From NCBI GenBank assembly GCA_036897095.1, contig JAYMSP010001341.1:1-33182 (forward strand): a stretch of DNA of 33,182 nucleotides. The letters run 5' to 3'. Below the pieces are notes generated by a model, which was not told the origin of the DNA, searched no databases, and saw only the letters and a program-made list of their open reading frames with translations. How positions within the stretch are numbered: position 1 is the first letter of the stretch; each line of letters begins with the position of its first letter. A program made the translations under genes and the position numbers. Shown here one piece after another: positions 22,009 to 33,150 of the stretch. Source of the stretch: Plantago elongata (Eukaryota > Streptophyta > Magnoliopsida > Lamiales > Plantaginaceae).

Positions 22009-22174
22009 TGATATCGCTGAGGTGGTCATTTCCCCATTTAAATGGAATATTTTGTTAAAAAATTCAATTTCAATTAGAAAAATTTAACCTCTATGATATC
22101 GCTAGGTGGTCATTTCCCCATTTAAATGGAACATTTTGTAAAAAAAAATTCAATTTCAATTAGAAAAATTTAAA
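22009..22174 (-). repeat. Tandem pair of dispersed repeat, 85-bp period
   Basis: The unit tgatatcgct...ggtggtcatttccccattta...caatttcaattagaaaaat occurs at about 22009-22087 and again at 22094-22174. The two copies are almost identical apart from a few substitutions and a longer A run in the second, so the duplication is recent. The reverse complement matches the copies at 4211 and 17850, which are single and more diverged. Confidence 0.85.
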
Positions 22175-23909
22175 TTATATCTCATTAGTCCCTTAAATAC
22201 TAGTATATAGTAAACTCTTAGGTGATTAGTTCGAGTGGATGAAGATTTTCATGTTGGCATATTGTGATGGGGATTAGGCTAATCATTATTTTTTCTAGGA
22301 TAAGAAAAAGAAAACTTCGTGCCATGAACTGTTCTGTCTCACATCTACCATCTCATTTCATGATTACAATTGTCTTAAGGATAAATTCCCACATGCCAAG
22401 TTGATTTTCCATCATTATTCCTCCCTTGTTAGCTTAATCATCGTTAGACACTATGTTTTCACTAAACTACCACTACTTCAAGATCTTATGAAGCCCGCAT
22501 CTATTGCATATATTGATCTCTATTTGTACTTTTTTTACTTCAATAATCGTTCATGAAAATTTCACCTCATACAACTCTTCGTTTAATTCTTTTGAATTCA
22601 GGTATAAACACAATCATTGACATTGGATTTGACAAACATTACGATTCATTACGAAGGATGCCGACTGATATTTGTCATATTAGGCAAAAGAGCAAACCTT
22701 CTAATTTATTATTCTAATCTAAGTTTGGAATACCTAATAAAGCTTAACTGCCCCTAAACATCTCTAAAACAAAGACAAAATATATGTACTTTGTTGATAA
22801 AGTACACTACATGATGCAAGCACCATGCATGAAATTAGAGCTAGCGAAGATTAATAAAAGTCAATTAAAGGTGTCGGAGATTTGATCAAATGATTCATAT
22901 TATTAATAGTCTTTTAGCTTGTCATTTAGTACAACAACTCTACTTTATTGATTGCCCCTAAATTGTTTAATCGATCTCTTTGCAACAACTAAATTTTCTA
23001 CTAATAAGTGTAAAATTCAACCATGGTATTATATCTTCTGATTCTTGTCCATTTGCTAGCTATATATGATTATTATTTAAGTAAAGATATAAATCGAGCT
23101 GCAATCGTTTTTCTGTCTCATGTATCCTCGTCCCGTATCTGATGATTGAGCACGAATTCACCATACTGCATTCTTCATATGAGCACTTTAGGAACCGAAT
23201 TTCGAGTCTATAAAGATGTATGAAATTTAATCATTTATATTTAAATAGAGAAATGGACACAGATTATACGTACCGCAGGCAGATTACAAGAAACAGAGTT
23301 AAAATTATTTTTCTGAAGAAACAAATAAAAAAGAAAAATAGACATTCCAAATTTCCATTGTTCAGTTCTACTTCTATACCTTCATAATAAACTCGAACTC
23401 AATCTACAACCACTAATTTCCTTATATACAGACACAGTTCTAAAATAGTTGAGTATCTTATGTGGAATTAGTTTAATAAAATACACCGAGAACAAAATCA
23501 ATACGACGGCCAATGAGAGGATCAAAGTGCCATTCTCCCACACTGGCCTCCTGCTCTAGTAAAACAATAATGTAACACCCCTGAACCTTATTCCTGAGTC
23601 TTATGTGGACATGAATGATCACTGATCATTACCAACTCATAACTGCAAGCCTGTATAGTTGTTGAAATGAGAAAGGTCTTCAAACAGACAATCCAGTTAC
23701 CCAACCAATGCCAATCTCAAAACAATTGAAGAGCACTATGCCAGAGAGTACCTCTATAAACCAAAGACAACTCTGGAATGAAAAGGTTCGAACTTGTTGG
23801 TCGAATGCATCCTATTGGCATCACCTAAGTCTCCCAGAAAGTTCAACCCACTCTTTGAGTTTGAGGTCTCAAAGCAATTAATGGCAAGCTTTGGTTTCAA
23901 AGATCAGCA

Positions 23910-25690
23910 TTACCAAAAATCACCACATGAACAGATGCCATCTTTGAAATGGTGGAACCGGCTTTTATCCCTGACTATAATTTCTCTTCCAGTCACACCT
24001 GATGCAACTTTCATGAAAGCATGGCAATCCCAACAAGTCCTCAGATTCTTCATGATCCTAATAGGTGCATGAGCAGGTAAGCACATTAGTCCAAAAGTAA
24101 AGGCCAGCTTGTCACTATGGTGCTTCAGCAGTTCATTCTTGTGACTATTTTCAACATCATGCAAGTCATGTTCACCATGACCTTCGTAACCCATCTTTCG
24201 CATGTCTTCCAGCAATTCATCCAACTTTGAGTAGATCTCTAAAATCCTAGGGTGAAATATTTCCCCACCCATGAAAGAATGGACCTTGTCTTTAATTTCA
24301 ATCCAACTCTTACCCTTCTCCTTCTTCACTTCATTATTATTAAGAAGCTTCTCTGCATAGTGAGGTTCGAGTATAAACAACTTTTTTGCTGCAATCTCAC
24401 CCAACTCAACATTACTGTAAACCTTGCAAGTGGCTAAGACTGAGTGAAAGACACTGGGCGAATATCAACCATGCAAGCGTAGTGAAAGACACTGGGCGAC
24501 AAGTTATGCGCTGTTTTCATCATGTCAAAGTATTTACGCCCTTTTCTCAACCAAACCCGTGTTGGCACACGCAGATAAAACTAAAAGATAAGTTACTTCG
24601 TTCGGGTACAAATGCATCTGCTGCATTTTCTCAAATAACACCATAACCTCTAAAGATCTGGCATGTTTAGCAAAACCCGAAATCATTGAGTTCCACATCA
24701 CAACATTCCTCTCCTCCGTATCAACAAATATAGCATAAGAGTCTCTAATGCTACCACATTTGGCATACACATCTATAAGAGAAGAAGCAATGTATACATT
24801 TCCACAAAGTCCAGTTTTATGCATAACACCACGAACTTGATTTCCTTCTATTAAAGCAGCCAAGCCAGCACAAGCACTAAGAACTGGTGAACTAGTGAAC
24901 GTACAGATCTTCACACCAACTCTCAGCGCTCCTTTAAACAAAACCAATGCTTCCTCATAAAGCTCACATTTCATAAACCCAGCCATCATCGAACTCCACG
25001 TCACATCACTCGCCCCTGGCATGGACTCAAATATCCAGAAAGCATCTCTAATTGCACGACACTTTGCATAAACATCAAGCAAAGCAGTCCCCACAAACTC
25101 ATTCGACTCCATTCAATAGCATGCAGTTGTTTGCTCTCCCACGCCAAAATCTTGGTTCCACAAGCACGTAATACACTCGACAACGCAAACTCACTAACAA
25201 ACCCTTCTCTCAGCATCCTCACAAAGAGCTCCATAGCTACTTTTCCATTGCCGTTCCGAGTGAACACGGCAATTATGGTGTTCCAAGACACCACACTCCT
25301 CAGACATATACCATCAAATACCATGCGTGCATACCCCACGTTCCCACATTTGGAGATTGATGAGCATGTTTGCTGTTATGATTGCTGTTTGTGACCCACA
25401 ATGAATAATTTGAGCATGGCAATACATGCCTTGGTCGATTAACCCCCTGTTTGCACATGATTTAACAAGAGCTTGCTGGTTTAGCAAAAAGCTAGAATTT
25501 TTGCAAGCCCAGTAATCGTCTTGTTCAAGAATTGGCGCTTCGAATTGAGATGTAGCAATGGAATAAACGTTTCTGTAGATAAAACTGAATCTTGTGCAAA
25601 TTTTGGCGCTTCTCTGTAAAGCTTTTAAATTTGAAAAGACTGAGAAACCTTGTTCTATTGCATTATTTACAGGAAAGGAAAAGATTGATT
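23910..25690 (-). pseudogene. DYW-type pentatricopeptide repeat (PPR) protein, broken
   Basis: Reading the minus strand in pieces gives a PLS-DYW protein like Arabidopsis At5g04780. It has an Arg-containing, organelle-targeting-like N-terminus, PPR motifs (VSWNTIIAVF, GTALLDVYAKC, NVVMWNSMISGFAKHARS), the E region ([11 protein letters not shown]) and a DYW domain ending CSCGDFW at 23913. Intact members edit C to U in mitochondrial or plastid RNA. Lesions: no ATG found at the expected start (the frame opens at about 25690 after a stop); a loss of about 5 nt near 25353; a frameshift or deletion near 25110-25118; an extra base near 24541-24545 giving a stop at 24534; a deletion with a duplicated 19-nt filler at 24443-24499; and loss of about 20 residues before [13 protein letters not shown]. 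The HHS-type zinc motif is changed to HHSDK, and CxxCH is present as CWDCH. It is probably non-functional. The gap from 25691 to 26133 shows nothing. Confidence 0.9.
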
Positions 25691-26133
25691 AAATTAAGCA
25701 ATGACAGAAAACCTTGGATTGCATTTTGGTTTGTTTTGGTTTGGAATGTGATGAGTCATGCCTACTACATTGGTAATGAAGTGATGAACGAGGTCATGAA
25801 ATTTTTTACCAAAATAATTATATTTTGTTAGGTGGTATTATCTTCAACTGAAAATAAATTCATCAGTTTTGTCCAACTTAGAAGAAAGGGATGATATTTG
25901 TATCCCTGACGGGGGTTTGAATTGATATATAGTAGTGCTTTTGTACATCTTGTGATTGTAGTTGAAACATGTATATGTTAAATTTCTAAAATATACTAGT
26001 TTTGTTTATAAAAAATATTATCTTTGATCCAGTTAAACCTCCCTTAATATGTAGGCCGGATCGATTTTCCGGGACCGTTTCCAGAACATAGATAAGGCTA
26101 AATGATCAAGTCTGCAGTATGTTTCCATCAATG

Positions 26134-26262
26134 TTAAATGTCTTGGACTAGTAGGCCTTGGGTCTTCATTTGATCCCCCATCGGAGGAGGCTGCTCAGAA
26201 GCACTCGAGCTTCGACAAATTGGCGGTTGTTCAAGAAGCTCTGCCACCCCTGGGGCAATGAC
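26134..26262 (-). other. Possible orphan terminal exon
   Basis: A polypyrimidine tract and AG (ttttcag) precede an open stretch from 26262 to a TAA at 26134-26136. It translates as VIAPGVAELLEQPP and onward, 42 codons, with composition more gene-like than its surroundings. I do not recognise the protein and find no upstream exon in the window that would join to it. It lies about 470 bp beyond the SerRS stop codon on the same strand, so it could be an alternative 3' exon, a relic of a lost gene, or chance. Confidence 0.25.
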
Positions 26263-26731
26263 CTGAAAAGTCTTTGGTTAGTAGATTTCATCTCTCTGAA
26301 CTGAAAAATAAAGGAAGTTCCAACATTTATTGTCACAAATTTGAACCATAACGAGGTCTTCTGGTCTAGTTTCAACTTCTCATTTCAAAAGGAAAGATGT
26401 CCAGTTGTAGAACATTGCATAGTGAAACTGTTAGGCAGCAACATCAAATTCTGCAGTTGTATTCGGTAAGAGCTAGTTAAAAACTGGTGTGCAGATTTCT
26501 TACAGCATTTCATAATTGAAAGAAAAATTTATAATTCAGAAACAAATCCTGATCTCAAGTCCCAGCTAACAAAAGTTAAATTTGATTAACGGTGAACAAA
26601 GAAGAAAACTATGCAGGTGTTTTCTTCTCACAACAATCTATATTGGCCTTATAACATGATTTCAGTTCAAATCTCTATAAATAGAAGTGTTCAGCAATCT
26701 GATGACTAAAAACAATTAAGAAACAGACTCA

Positions 26732-29700
26732 TTACTTGGCCTTCTTCCCTTTCGATTCTTTGCCTGCAGGTTCCTTGAAGGGCAAAAAGGATATGCCACC
26801 CATGTAATTCCTTAGAACCTCAGGGATTTCTACACCATCCTCCTTTTGATAGTTCTCCAATATGCAGCACATTGTCCTCTCCGTAGCCGTCAGGGTAGAA
26901 TTCAACATGTGCACATACTCCTTTGTCTTATCATTACTCTGAAACCATTGGGTGGAAAGTTAATAGGTCAGCAGGAATTCCGAAAACATTTTAATTTTTC
27001 TAGTCTTACACACAGGTTTCACTCTTATCTATGAATGTGTCCGCCAAAATTGACAGCAAACACACTAGTATTTGTTGAACATGACACAAAATTCAGCAAG
27101 AATGGTTCATCGTATATGGGTACTTTTCATAAAGTACTCCATGCACTTTATTAATAGTGTAGGCAGTTGACAGATACTTGCCCAGCAAAAGGTGGGGTTA
27201 ATTTGATAAAAATGGTAATTTACCAACCTTAATATCATCTATAATTTCAGAAAGTAACAGGAAAGCGGATATGATAAAAATATCTTCTCACCTTCTTCTG
27301 CCCAAAGCGGGTTTCAAGCCTTCTAGCCTGATAATCAGTGCAGTTTGAGCAGGACACAAGTTCTCTATACGTCTTTGATGCTGGGAACCATGCTTCCAAG
27401 TCATACTTCTTCGCCGCAGCATCGTTCAGTGCTCCAGAGACGATAGATACGACATGGTAGGGAAGATTCAGCTGTTCACATAGATAGTGACTTAAGAACC
27501 TCCTTATAAAGCAAAATTAAGATTGATGGGCCAAATATCGAAAAGCAAATGCGGAGAAATTGACATGCATAAAGAAGATGCAGTAAGACAGATAATGCTT
27601 CATTCGAGAGATTAAATCTATTCATAAGAGAGAGGATAGAAGAATCAATGTACCTTTTGGTAAAAGTCCTCAGAATTTTTTAGCATTTCTTCATGCATCT
27701 CCCATGAATTATTTCCATTCGGGGTGGTAATACAGAATTGTTCTACTTTCTCAAACTGATGAACGCGGAAAATTCCAAGAGTATCCCTACCATGTGAACC
27801 AGCTTCCTTGCGAAAGCATGATGAGTATCCAGCATACCTAATAAAATTCAAAATGTCAATAAAATAGATAAAAGAAAATCTCCGAAAACAAATGCCGCAC
27901 CTCTAAGCAGTGGTGGTTTGGCTTGGCTAAGAGAATTCATTCCATACCTCATTGGAAGTTGAGTAGGATGAATCCAGTCATCCAAATGATAAGCACATAG
28001 AGGCTGTTCAGCCGTGGCAATCAGATATTTGTCATCACCTTCTCCGCTTACCTGTAGTACAGACATATTAAGCACATTAAAGCTTCTGTTTCAAAGTTCC
28101 AAGAGTTTCCCATAGACGTACATCAAATGAAGCATATGCTAGATGTACAAAATGAGTTTAAAGATCACATTGAATTTGGAACATATATAACTCCAGTTAC
28201 TACTATCTTAATTTTACATGTAAACAAAAATGTTTGTAGAGTAGTTCAAACTCCACAAGACACAAGGACATCACCTTGTAAAGTTCTTCATCAAACTGCG
28301 CTAACTGAGCACACTTGGACATAATATCTTTTCTCATGAAGAAAGGAGTCTGTAATAATGTATAGCCTCTTTCCTTCAATAAAGCTAGACCGAAGTTGAT
28401 TAGAGCTTGATTCAGTAGTACTCCTTCATCCTTGAGATAAAAACCTCTACCTCCCGCAACATTTGCACCTAAACATTTAAAATAAGTATGCCTTAAGACT
28501 CAATACGATGCCAAACTGCCAAGGACTGACACAATAATTAAATTTAAAAAATCATACAACGGGCTTAAATATGAGATAATATAAGCAATCTTTGTAAAGA
28601 GTGCAGGCTTAAAACTGGAACTTGGAATGGTTATTGGATAGAGTAGAGTGAATCCTAGAACAATTAGGATGGTTTTGTTAATTAATTTGAGGAATGATTA
28701 ATCAAAAACCATTCCTGCTTAGAAACAATACATGAGGACCAATACATACTCCAATTCATTTAACAAATGAGCCAAATGTGCACCAATGCCATTAAAGTTA
28801 ATTTTCCAAAACACTCTTTACTGATGAAAATGAGCAGAATTTGCAGCCAGAGTAAAAGATCACATTTAGAAACTCAACACTGTAAAAAGGACAATCCAAT
28901 ATTCTCAGAAGAATTCAATTCCATAACCATTATGTATTACACAGGACAGGATGATCGAGTTTTTTAGGATAAAAAAGTAACAAGGAAAACCATGAGTACC
29001 TTTCTTCAGGTCTGCAATACCGAGAAGCTCAACAAGATCCACATGACTTTTCAACTTGTCCTCTGTCCGTTTCACTCCCCATTCCCGTACTACGGCATTA
29101 TTGGCCTGCAGACACACCTCGTTGTTAAACATAAGCGGTCTAATTAATAGTATTCAGCTAAATAGATTGAAAAGAACCTCAGGTCAACCTCATCGTTGTG
29201 GACAGGGACTGAATCATGCACAAGGTTTCCAATAACCATCAACTTGGACTGCAATTCAGCATAAGCCTCCTGCACCTCTGCCTCCTTCTGTACTGTCAAT
29301 TCTTTGTTCTTTTCTGTAGCTGCAACCGCCTCAGCTGCATCTCCACCCGACTTTTAAAAAACAATAGCAAAAATTCAATATGAATTCCAAGTTGTTGAAC
29401 ACTCACACCATGGTGCATTGCTGCACAGATCCTAACTCATGCCAAGCCAAGCCACACATACATTATTAAAACGTAAAACTCTTGTGATTACCACGTTACA
29501 TTCCCTTGAACACTTCAATTCACCAGATAGATAGTGCACGAGAGTCATCTAATCGAATGTCAGATATCCAGAGCTAATTCAATCCATAATTATAAAACAG
29601 AATACAACACCAATCAAAAACAGATTTATACAGTAATCGACGCTCATTTCGACTTTATTTGCTTACGAGTTATAACAATCCAATAAAAAATGAACATAAC

Positions 29701-30039
29701 GAAAACCGAAACTCATCGAAAATAAGTACTTACGATCTTGAGACGGCCTATCTCCTTGCTGAGCTTATTCTTATCCGTCCTCAATCCATCGAGCTCGTAT
29801 TGCTCTGCAATAACACCACAACCAATTACAGATCCAGAAAACACAAAAATCAAGCATTCAAGCTAGTAAGAGTAGCAAAATTAGGAGAAGAAGCAGAAAA
29901 GCTTACTTTGACGCCATCGTTTATCCAAATCGATGACTTGATCGACCAAACCAACATCGGCGTATCGACGGCGTTGTGACTCTCGGATTTTCTCAGGATC
30001 ACCGCCTTTTTCGACGCGAAAGAGATTGATATCAAGCAT
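26732..30039 (-). CDS. SerRS: Seryl-tRNA synthetase, cytosolic
   Basis: Nine exons: 30039-29907, 29804-29734, 29350-29189, 29105-29000, 28468-28275, 28051-27948, 27837-27654, 27471-27292 and 26938-26732. All introns are GT-AG and the phases join exactly (1,341 nt, 446 aa plus stop). The enzyme charges tRNA-Ser with serine using [11 protein letters not shown] begins the N-terminal arm, whose coiled coil (about residues 40-100) grips the tRNA long variable arm. The class II core shows motif 1 ending [10 protein letters not shown] (198-207), the serine-binding TAEQPL (235-240), motif 2 CFRKEAG (264-270) with [12 protein letters not shown], and motif 3 around [11 protein letters not shown] with Arg399. 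The Lys-rich tail (KGKKAK) is typical of plant cytosolic SerRS. There is no organelle transit peptide. Length matches the family and no lesion is seen. The PIF transposon begins about 325 bp upstream. Confidence 0.96.
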
Positions 30040-30501
30040 TTTTGCACTACTCTTCTTCTTCTTCTTCTTTGCGGCAGAGATGCGAATCGGGATTTAGGTT
30101 TAAGCGGAACGAATCAAGGTTTTGGTATGCCCACTGTAATTTTTTCAGTACACCAATTTGCCCTCCTGTTTTAGCAAATTGCAAAACTATCCACCAAACA
30201 TTTGCGGTTCGATGGGCAAGTGTGGAATTATTTCGTAAATTGTAGGGTGGAATTAAATATGTATAAAAATTTAATGTTGGTCGGACTATTGACGGAATAC
30301 GAGAGATCAAGACCCCACTCCATGCCTCCAACTTGCTTAAGAAGGCTCAATCAAACGACATAAGACTACTCCCAATGGGAGTGGAGTGGTCGTTTGACCC
30401 CACGTAGCCAAAAAGCCAACTTTCGGCTGCTTGGGGAGCCAACGGCCATATAGTCATTTTTTAAAATAAAATATTTCCAACGGCTATATTTTTACGAACT
30501 C

Positions 30502-30509
30502 TATAAATA
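30502..30509 (+). promoter_or_regulatory. TATA box of the PIF transposase gene
   Basis: A consensus tataaata lies 96 bp upstream of the transposase ATG at 30605. A pyrimidine-rich leader with cttcatttttctcc and attcttccac lies between them, a plausible core promoter and 5' UTR. Confidence 0.55.
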
Positions 30510-30604
30510 CAACCATAATTTACTTCAGTACTTCACACTTCATTTTTCTCCATTCTTCCACTTCTTAAATTCAAAACGTCTAAATTTTCCTAAACTTCTC
30601 CAAA

Positions 30605-31998
30605 ATGTCTTCATCTACAATCCAAAATTACATTTTATCGTTGTCTAGTTCCGATGACGATGTAGAGCACCCCCAACTTGGAGTGATTACAAAAGTTCCA
30701 CATCAAACCCCCAACCCAATTACTACACCCGTGCTACCAAACTCATTCAAGAAGTCGTTCATATTCTACTCACCCACACCAAGCAATCTCAATCCCGTCC
30801 AAGGCGGTCGGGATATACCCGCAAGTACATTGAGCGGGAGAGGGAAACATTTGTGAACCATCTCAAGCGTGATTACTTTGTTGAACGTCCTACGTGGGGG
30901 CGGTCAAGTTCCGACGCCGTTTTAGGATGACAAGGCCATTGTTTCTCCAGATCATGAATGCTTTGGAGCAACATGATCCATATTTTCAACAACGTCCGGA
31001 TGCACTTGGGCGTTTGGGTTTCACGGGCAAACAAAAATGCACTTCCGTGATGTGTCAACTTGCTTATGGTGTATGTGCAGACATGGTGGACGAGTACACA
31101 TGAGTTGCAGAGTCCACTGGTCAAGAAGCTTTACGACGTTTCTGTGATGGTGTTGTAGAAATATTTAGCCCGACGTATATGAGGAGTGTCAATAATGAGG
31201 ATGTTCGTCAGTTACTCGAGGTGAACACGGCAAGAGGTTCCCTCGGCATGCTAGGAAGTATTGATTGTATGATTGGCATTGGAAGTATTGTCCTTGTTCT
31301 TGGAAGGGTCAATTTCAAGGAAAGAACAAGAAATGCACACTTGTTTTAGAAGAGGTTGCATCTCAAGATACTTGGATTTGTCATTATTTCTTTGGTGTTT
31401 CAAAAAAGTTGAACGATATCACGGTGGTTGAATGGTCACCGATGTTCGACGAATTGCTACAAGGTAAAGCTCCCCACCCCCCATGGCACCCCCCCGGTTA
31501 ACTTCAATATTAATGGTCACGAATACAAAATGAGGTACTTTCTAACAGATGATCATATATATCCGAAGTGGGCAAATTACTCCAAATCAGGCTAAGTTTG
31601 CTACGCGTCAAGAGGCGGTCTTGAAAGACGTTGAACGTGCTTTCGAAGTTCTACATTCGCGCTTCAAAGTGATTAAGGATACAACATTCGCACATACCCG
31701 AAAAGATCTTGCTAGAATCATGAATTGATGTATTTGTTTACACAACATGATAGTGGAGGATGAACGTCACTTATATTTTAACTACAAATATATCATCCGT
31801 GAAATACGAGAAGATGCAGAAGAATTAGGCATCGACAATAACAATGATTATGTATTCCAGCGTAGGGATTCCGTCATCAATTCAATTAAAGGCTATTTGT
31901 AGAGAAGGGCTGATGTAGAAAGTCGATACGTCCTTCTCCAGCTGCAAGAGGACATGATAGAACATGTTTGGTCTATTACTTGTCCTATTCTTGAGTAG
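30605..31998 (+). pseudogene. PIF/Harbinger transposase (ALP1/HARBI1-like), broken
   Basis: Homology runs through several frames in order. A Ser-rich N-terminus (MSSSTIQNYILSLSSSDDD) comes first, then ERERETFVNHLKRDYFVE, RRRFRMTRPLFLQIMNALEQ, DPYFQQRPDALGRLGFTGKQ, LGSIDCM (first catalytic Asp), DWHWKYCP, VASQDTWICHYFFG, LNDITVVEWSPMFDELLQG, NINGHEYKMRYFLTDD, KDVERAFEVL (catalytic Glu) and HNMIVEDER near the C-terminus. This is the DDE_Tnp_4 type nuclease that cuts and pastes the element. Lesions: frameshifts near 30790, 30895, 31269 and 31500 and others after 31560, and in-frame stops including TGA at 31101-31103 and TGA at 31726-31728. The frame ends at TAG 31996-31998. The order and spacing of motifs are complete, so decay came by small changes rather than large deletion. 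Confidence 0.93.
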
Positions 31999-32305
31999 TT
32001 GTTTTGATGTTCCGTTACTTATGTTGATTATTTAATGTACTGTACTTTCATGTATTGGTTTGTTTCTCAATATTTAATTTATTGTACTTTTCATTTGATT
32101 AGAAAGTAAATAACAACATTCGAACAATGCAACCTTAAAGAAAACCTAAGAATTTAGTAAAAATACAACAAATAACTAAACACTAGCAACAAATGGGTGA
32201 TTTGTGGTGCTCAATTGATGCTCAGGCCGCAGGTCTATTCACATGCATCACAATCGATGTCTTTCCATTCCGGGGTGATTTATGGTCCACGAGTTGCGTC
32301 GTTCT

Positions 32306-32815
32306 CTAGATCAACGCATAACATGTCCTGAAAAGAACTTGGAGCTGGGGCAATAGTGGTTCATCAACAACATAGTACCAGATTGCGTGGCAATCGAATC
32401 CCATGATCTCTACCCAAGCCTCCAAGTTCACTCGATTTCTACCACCCGCAAAATTTGTGCAGCGGCGTCGATGTTTTGGATGCTCGTTGTCCCAAGTGAG
32501 GATTCTACGAAAGGTAAAGAACCTTAAATATAGCTTCTCAATGTCAGCCTTCATTTCTGCCAAAGAGTAGTAGACATTATTCCACTGAAGTTGAGACAAA
32601 ACCCTCTGGAGGGCTTCATCCTACTTGTGAGGATAACACCAAGTACCAAGCTCCTTTTGCCTCATCAAATTGTGAACCATGAAGTAGACATGGTGCTTCT
32701 TCATCTTCACATCGTACAACAAGAAGTCTTGGTAGTTTCAATTAACTTTCTCTTGTGCCGACGTCCAAATTTGTGCAGCTGGAATCATCGGCTTCCACGA
32801 CGAACTAGAGGACAT
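32306..32815 (-). pseudogene. Myb/SANT-like partner protein of PIF/Harbinger, broken
   Basis: From the ATG at 32815 one frame runs 170 codons to a stop at 32306-32308, interrupted by TGA (after SAQEKVN) and TAG (after CYPHK). Recognisable pieces are LAEMKADIEKLYLRF, TFRRILTWD, then VNLEAWVEIM and EPLLPQLQVLF. This order of a helical stretch, a 'RxIL.WD' turn, a W-containing helix and a 'Y....P....L..LF' ending resembles the Myb_DNA-bind_3 pattern found in the second ORF of plant PIF/Harbinger elements, which helps the transposase enter the nucleus and bind the ends. Its placement next to and convergent with the transposase supports this. The exact family assignment is less sure than that of the transposase. 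Confidence 0.65.
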
Positions 32816-33150
32816 TTTGAAGAACAAGTGTTTGTTTAAGATTTGAGATTGAGTTGAAGAGTTTGAGATAGATAAGAGTAATAATGAGGGGGTGTTTATT
32901 ATGAAACAAGTCCAAATTCAAGTTGAAATTGAACCTCCAAATGCAAATGAAATTGAGATTTACATTGGAATTCAATTCTTCGAATGAGGTTCTATGTTGC
33001 ACTTTCAGGCATCCAATGTGAATGATGGTACCTATCAATATAAAGAGCAGGCAAAAATGTACCAATATTATAGTTCATAGATTTTCTCCTGATTTTTTCA
33101 TTTCTGATATATTCTTGAAGTATGTTGCAAAGAATGTGATATTGTGGTTG

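Larger units (their letters stand above)
17017..23909. other. Gene-poor AT-rich region
   Basis: Nearly 7 kb without a supported gene. The short frames here (for example 18043-18276 plus and 19844-20029 minus) show no domain. It holds the palindrome at 17238-17260, a dispersed-repeat copy at 17850, a TA microsatellite at 18136, a MITE relic at 18634, and the tandem pair at 22009-22174. Very AT-rich runs occur at about 17100-17220, and TAGTAT-type low-complexity DNA at about 21183-21260. Confidence 0.6.
30364..32900 (+). mobile_element. PIF/Harbinger DNA transposon, decayed
   Basis: The element carries the two genes of the superfamily, a DDE transposase (plus) and a Myb/SANT-like protein (minus), facing each other. 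The likely left end is gactactcccaatgggag at 30364, preceded by taa (30361-30363), which matches the TWA target preference of PIF/Harbinger. The matching right end (an inverted copy followed by taa) was not found by eye before 33182, so the right side may be truncated near the 5' leader of the Myb-like gene (about 32900). Both genes are broken, so the element is not autonomous. The 31999-32305 stretch is the spacer between their 3' ends. The left end lies about 325 bp from the SerRS start codon. Confidence 0.8.

Noticed and set aside
30047..30331. 94-codon minus-strand frame upstream of SerRS ending in a Glu run
   Set aside because: It lies in the SerRS promoter and leader; the Glu run comes from a ctt repeat and no family is recognised.
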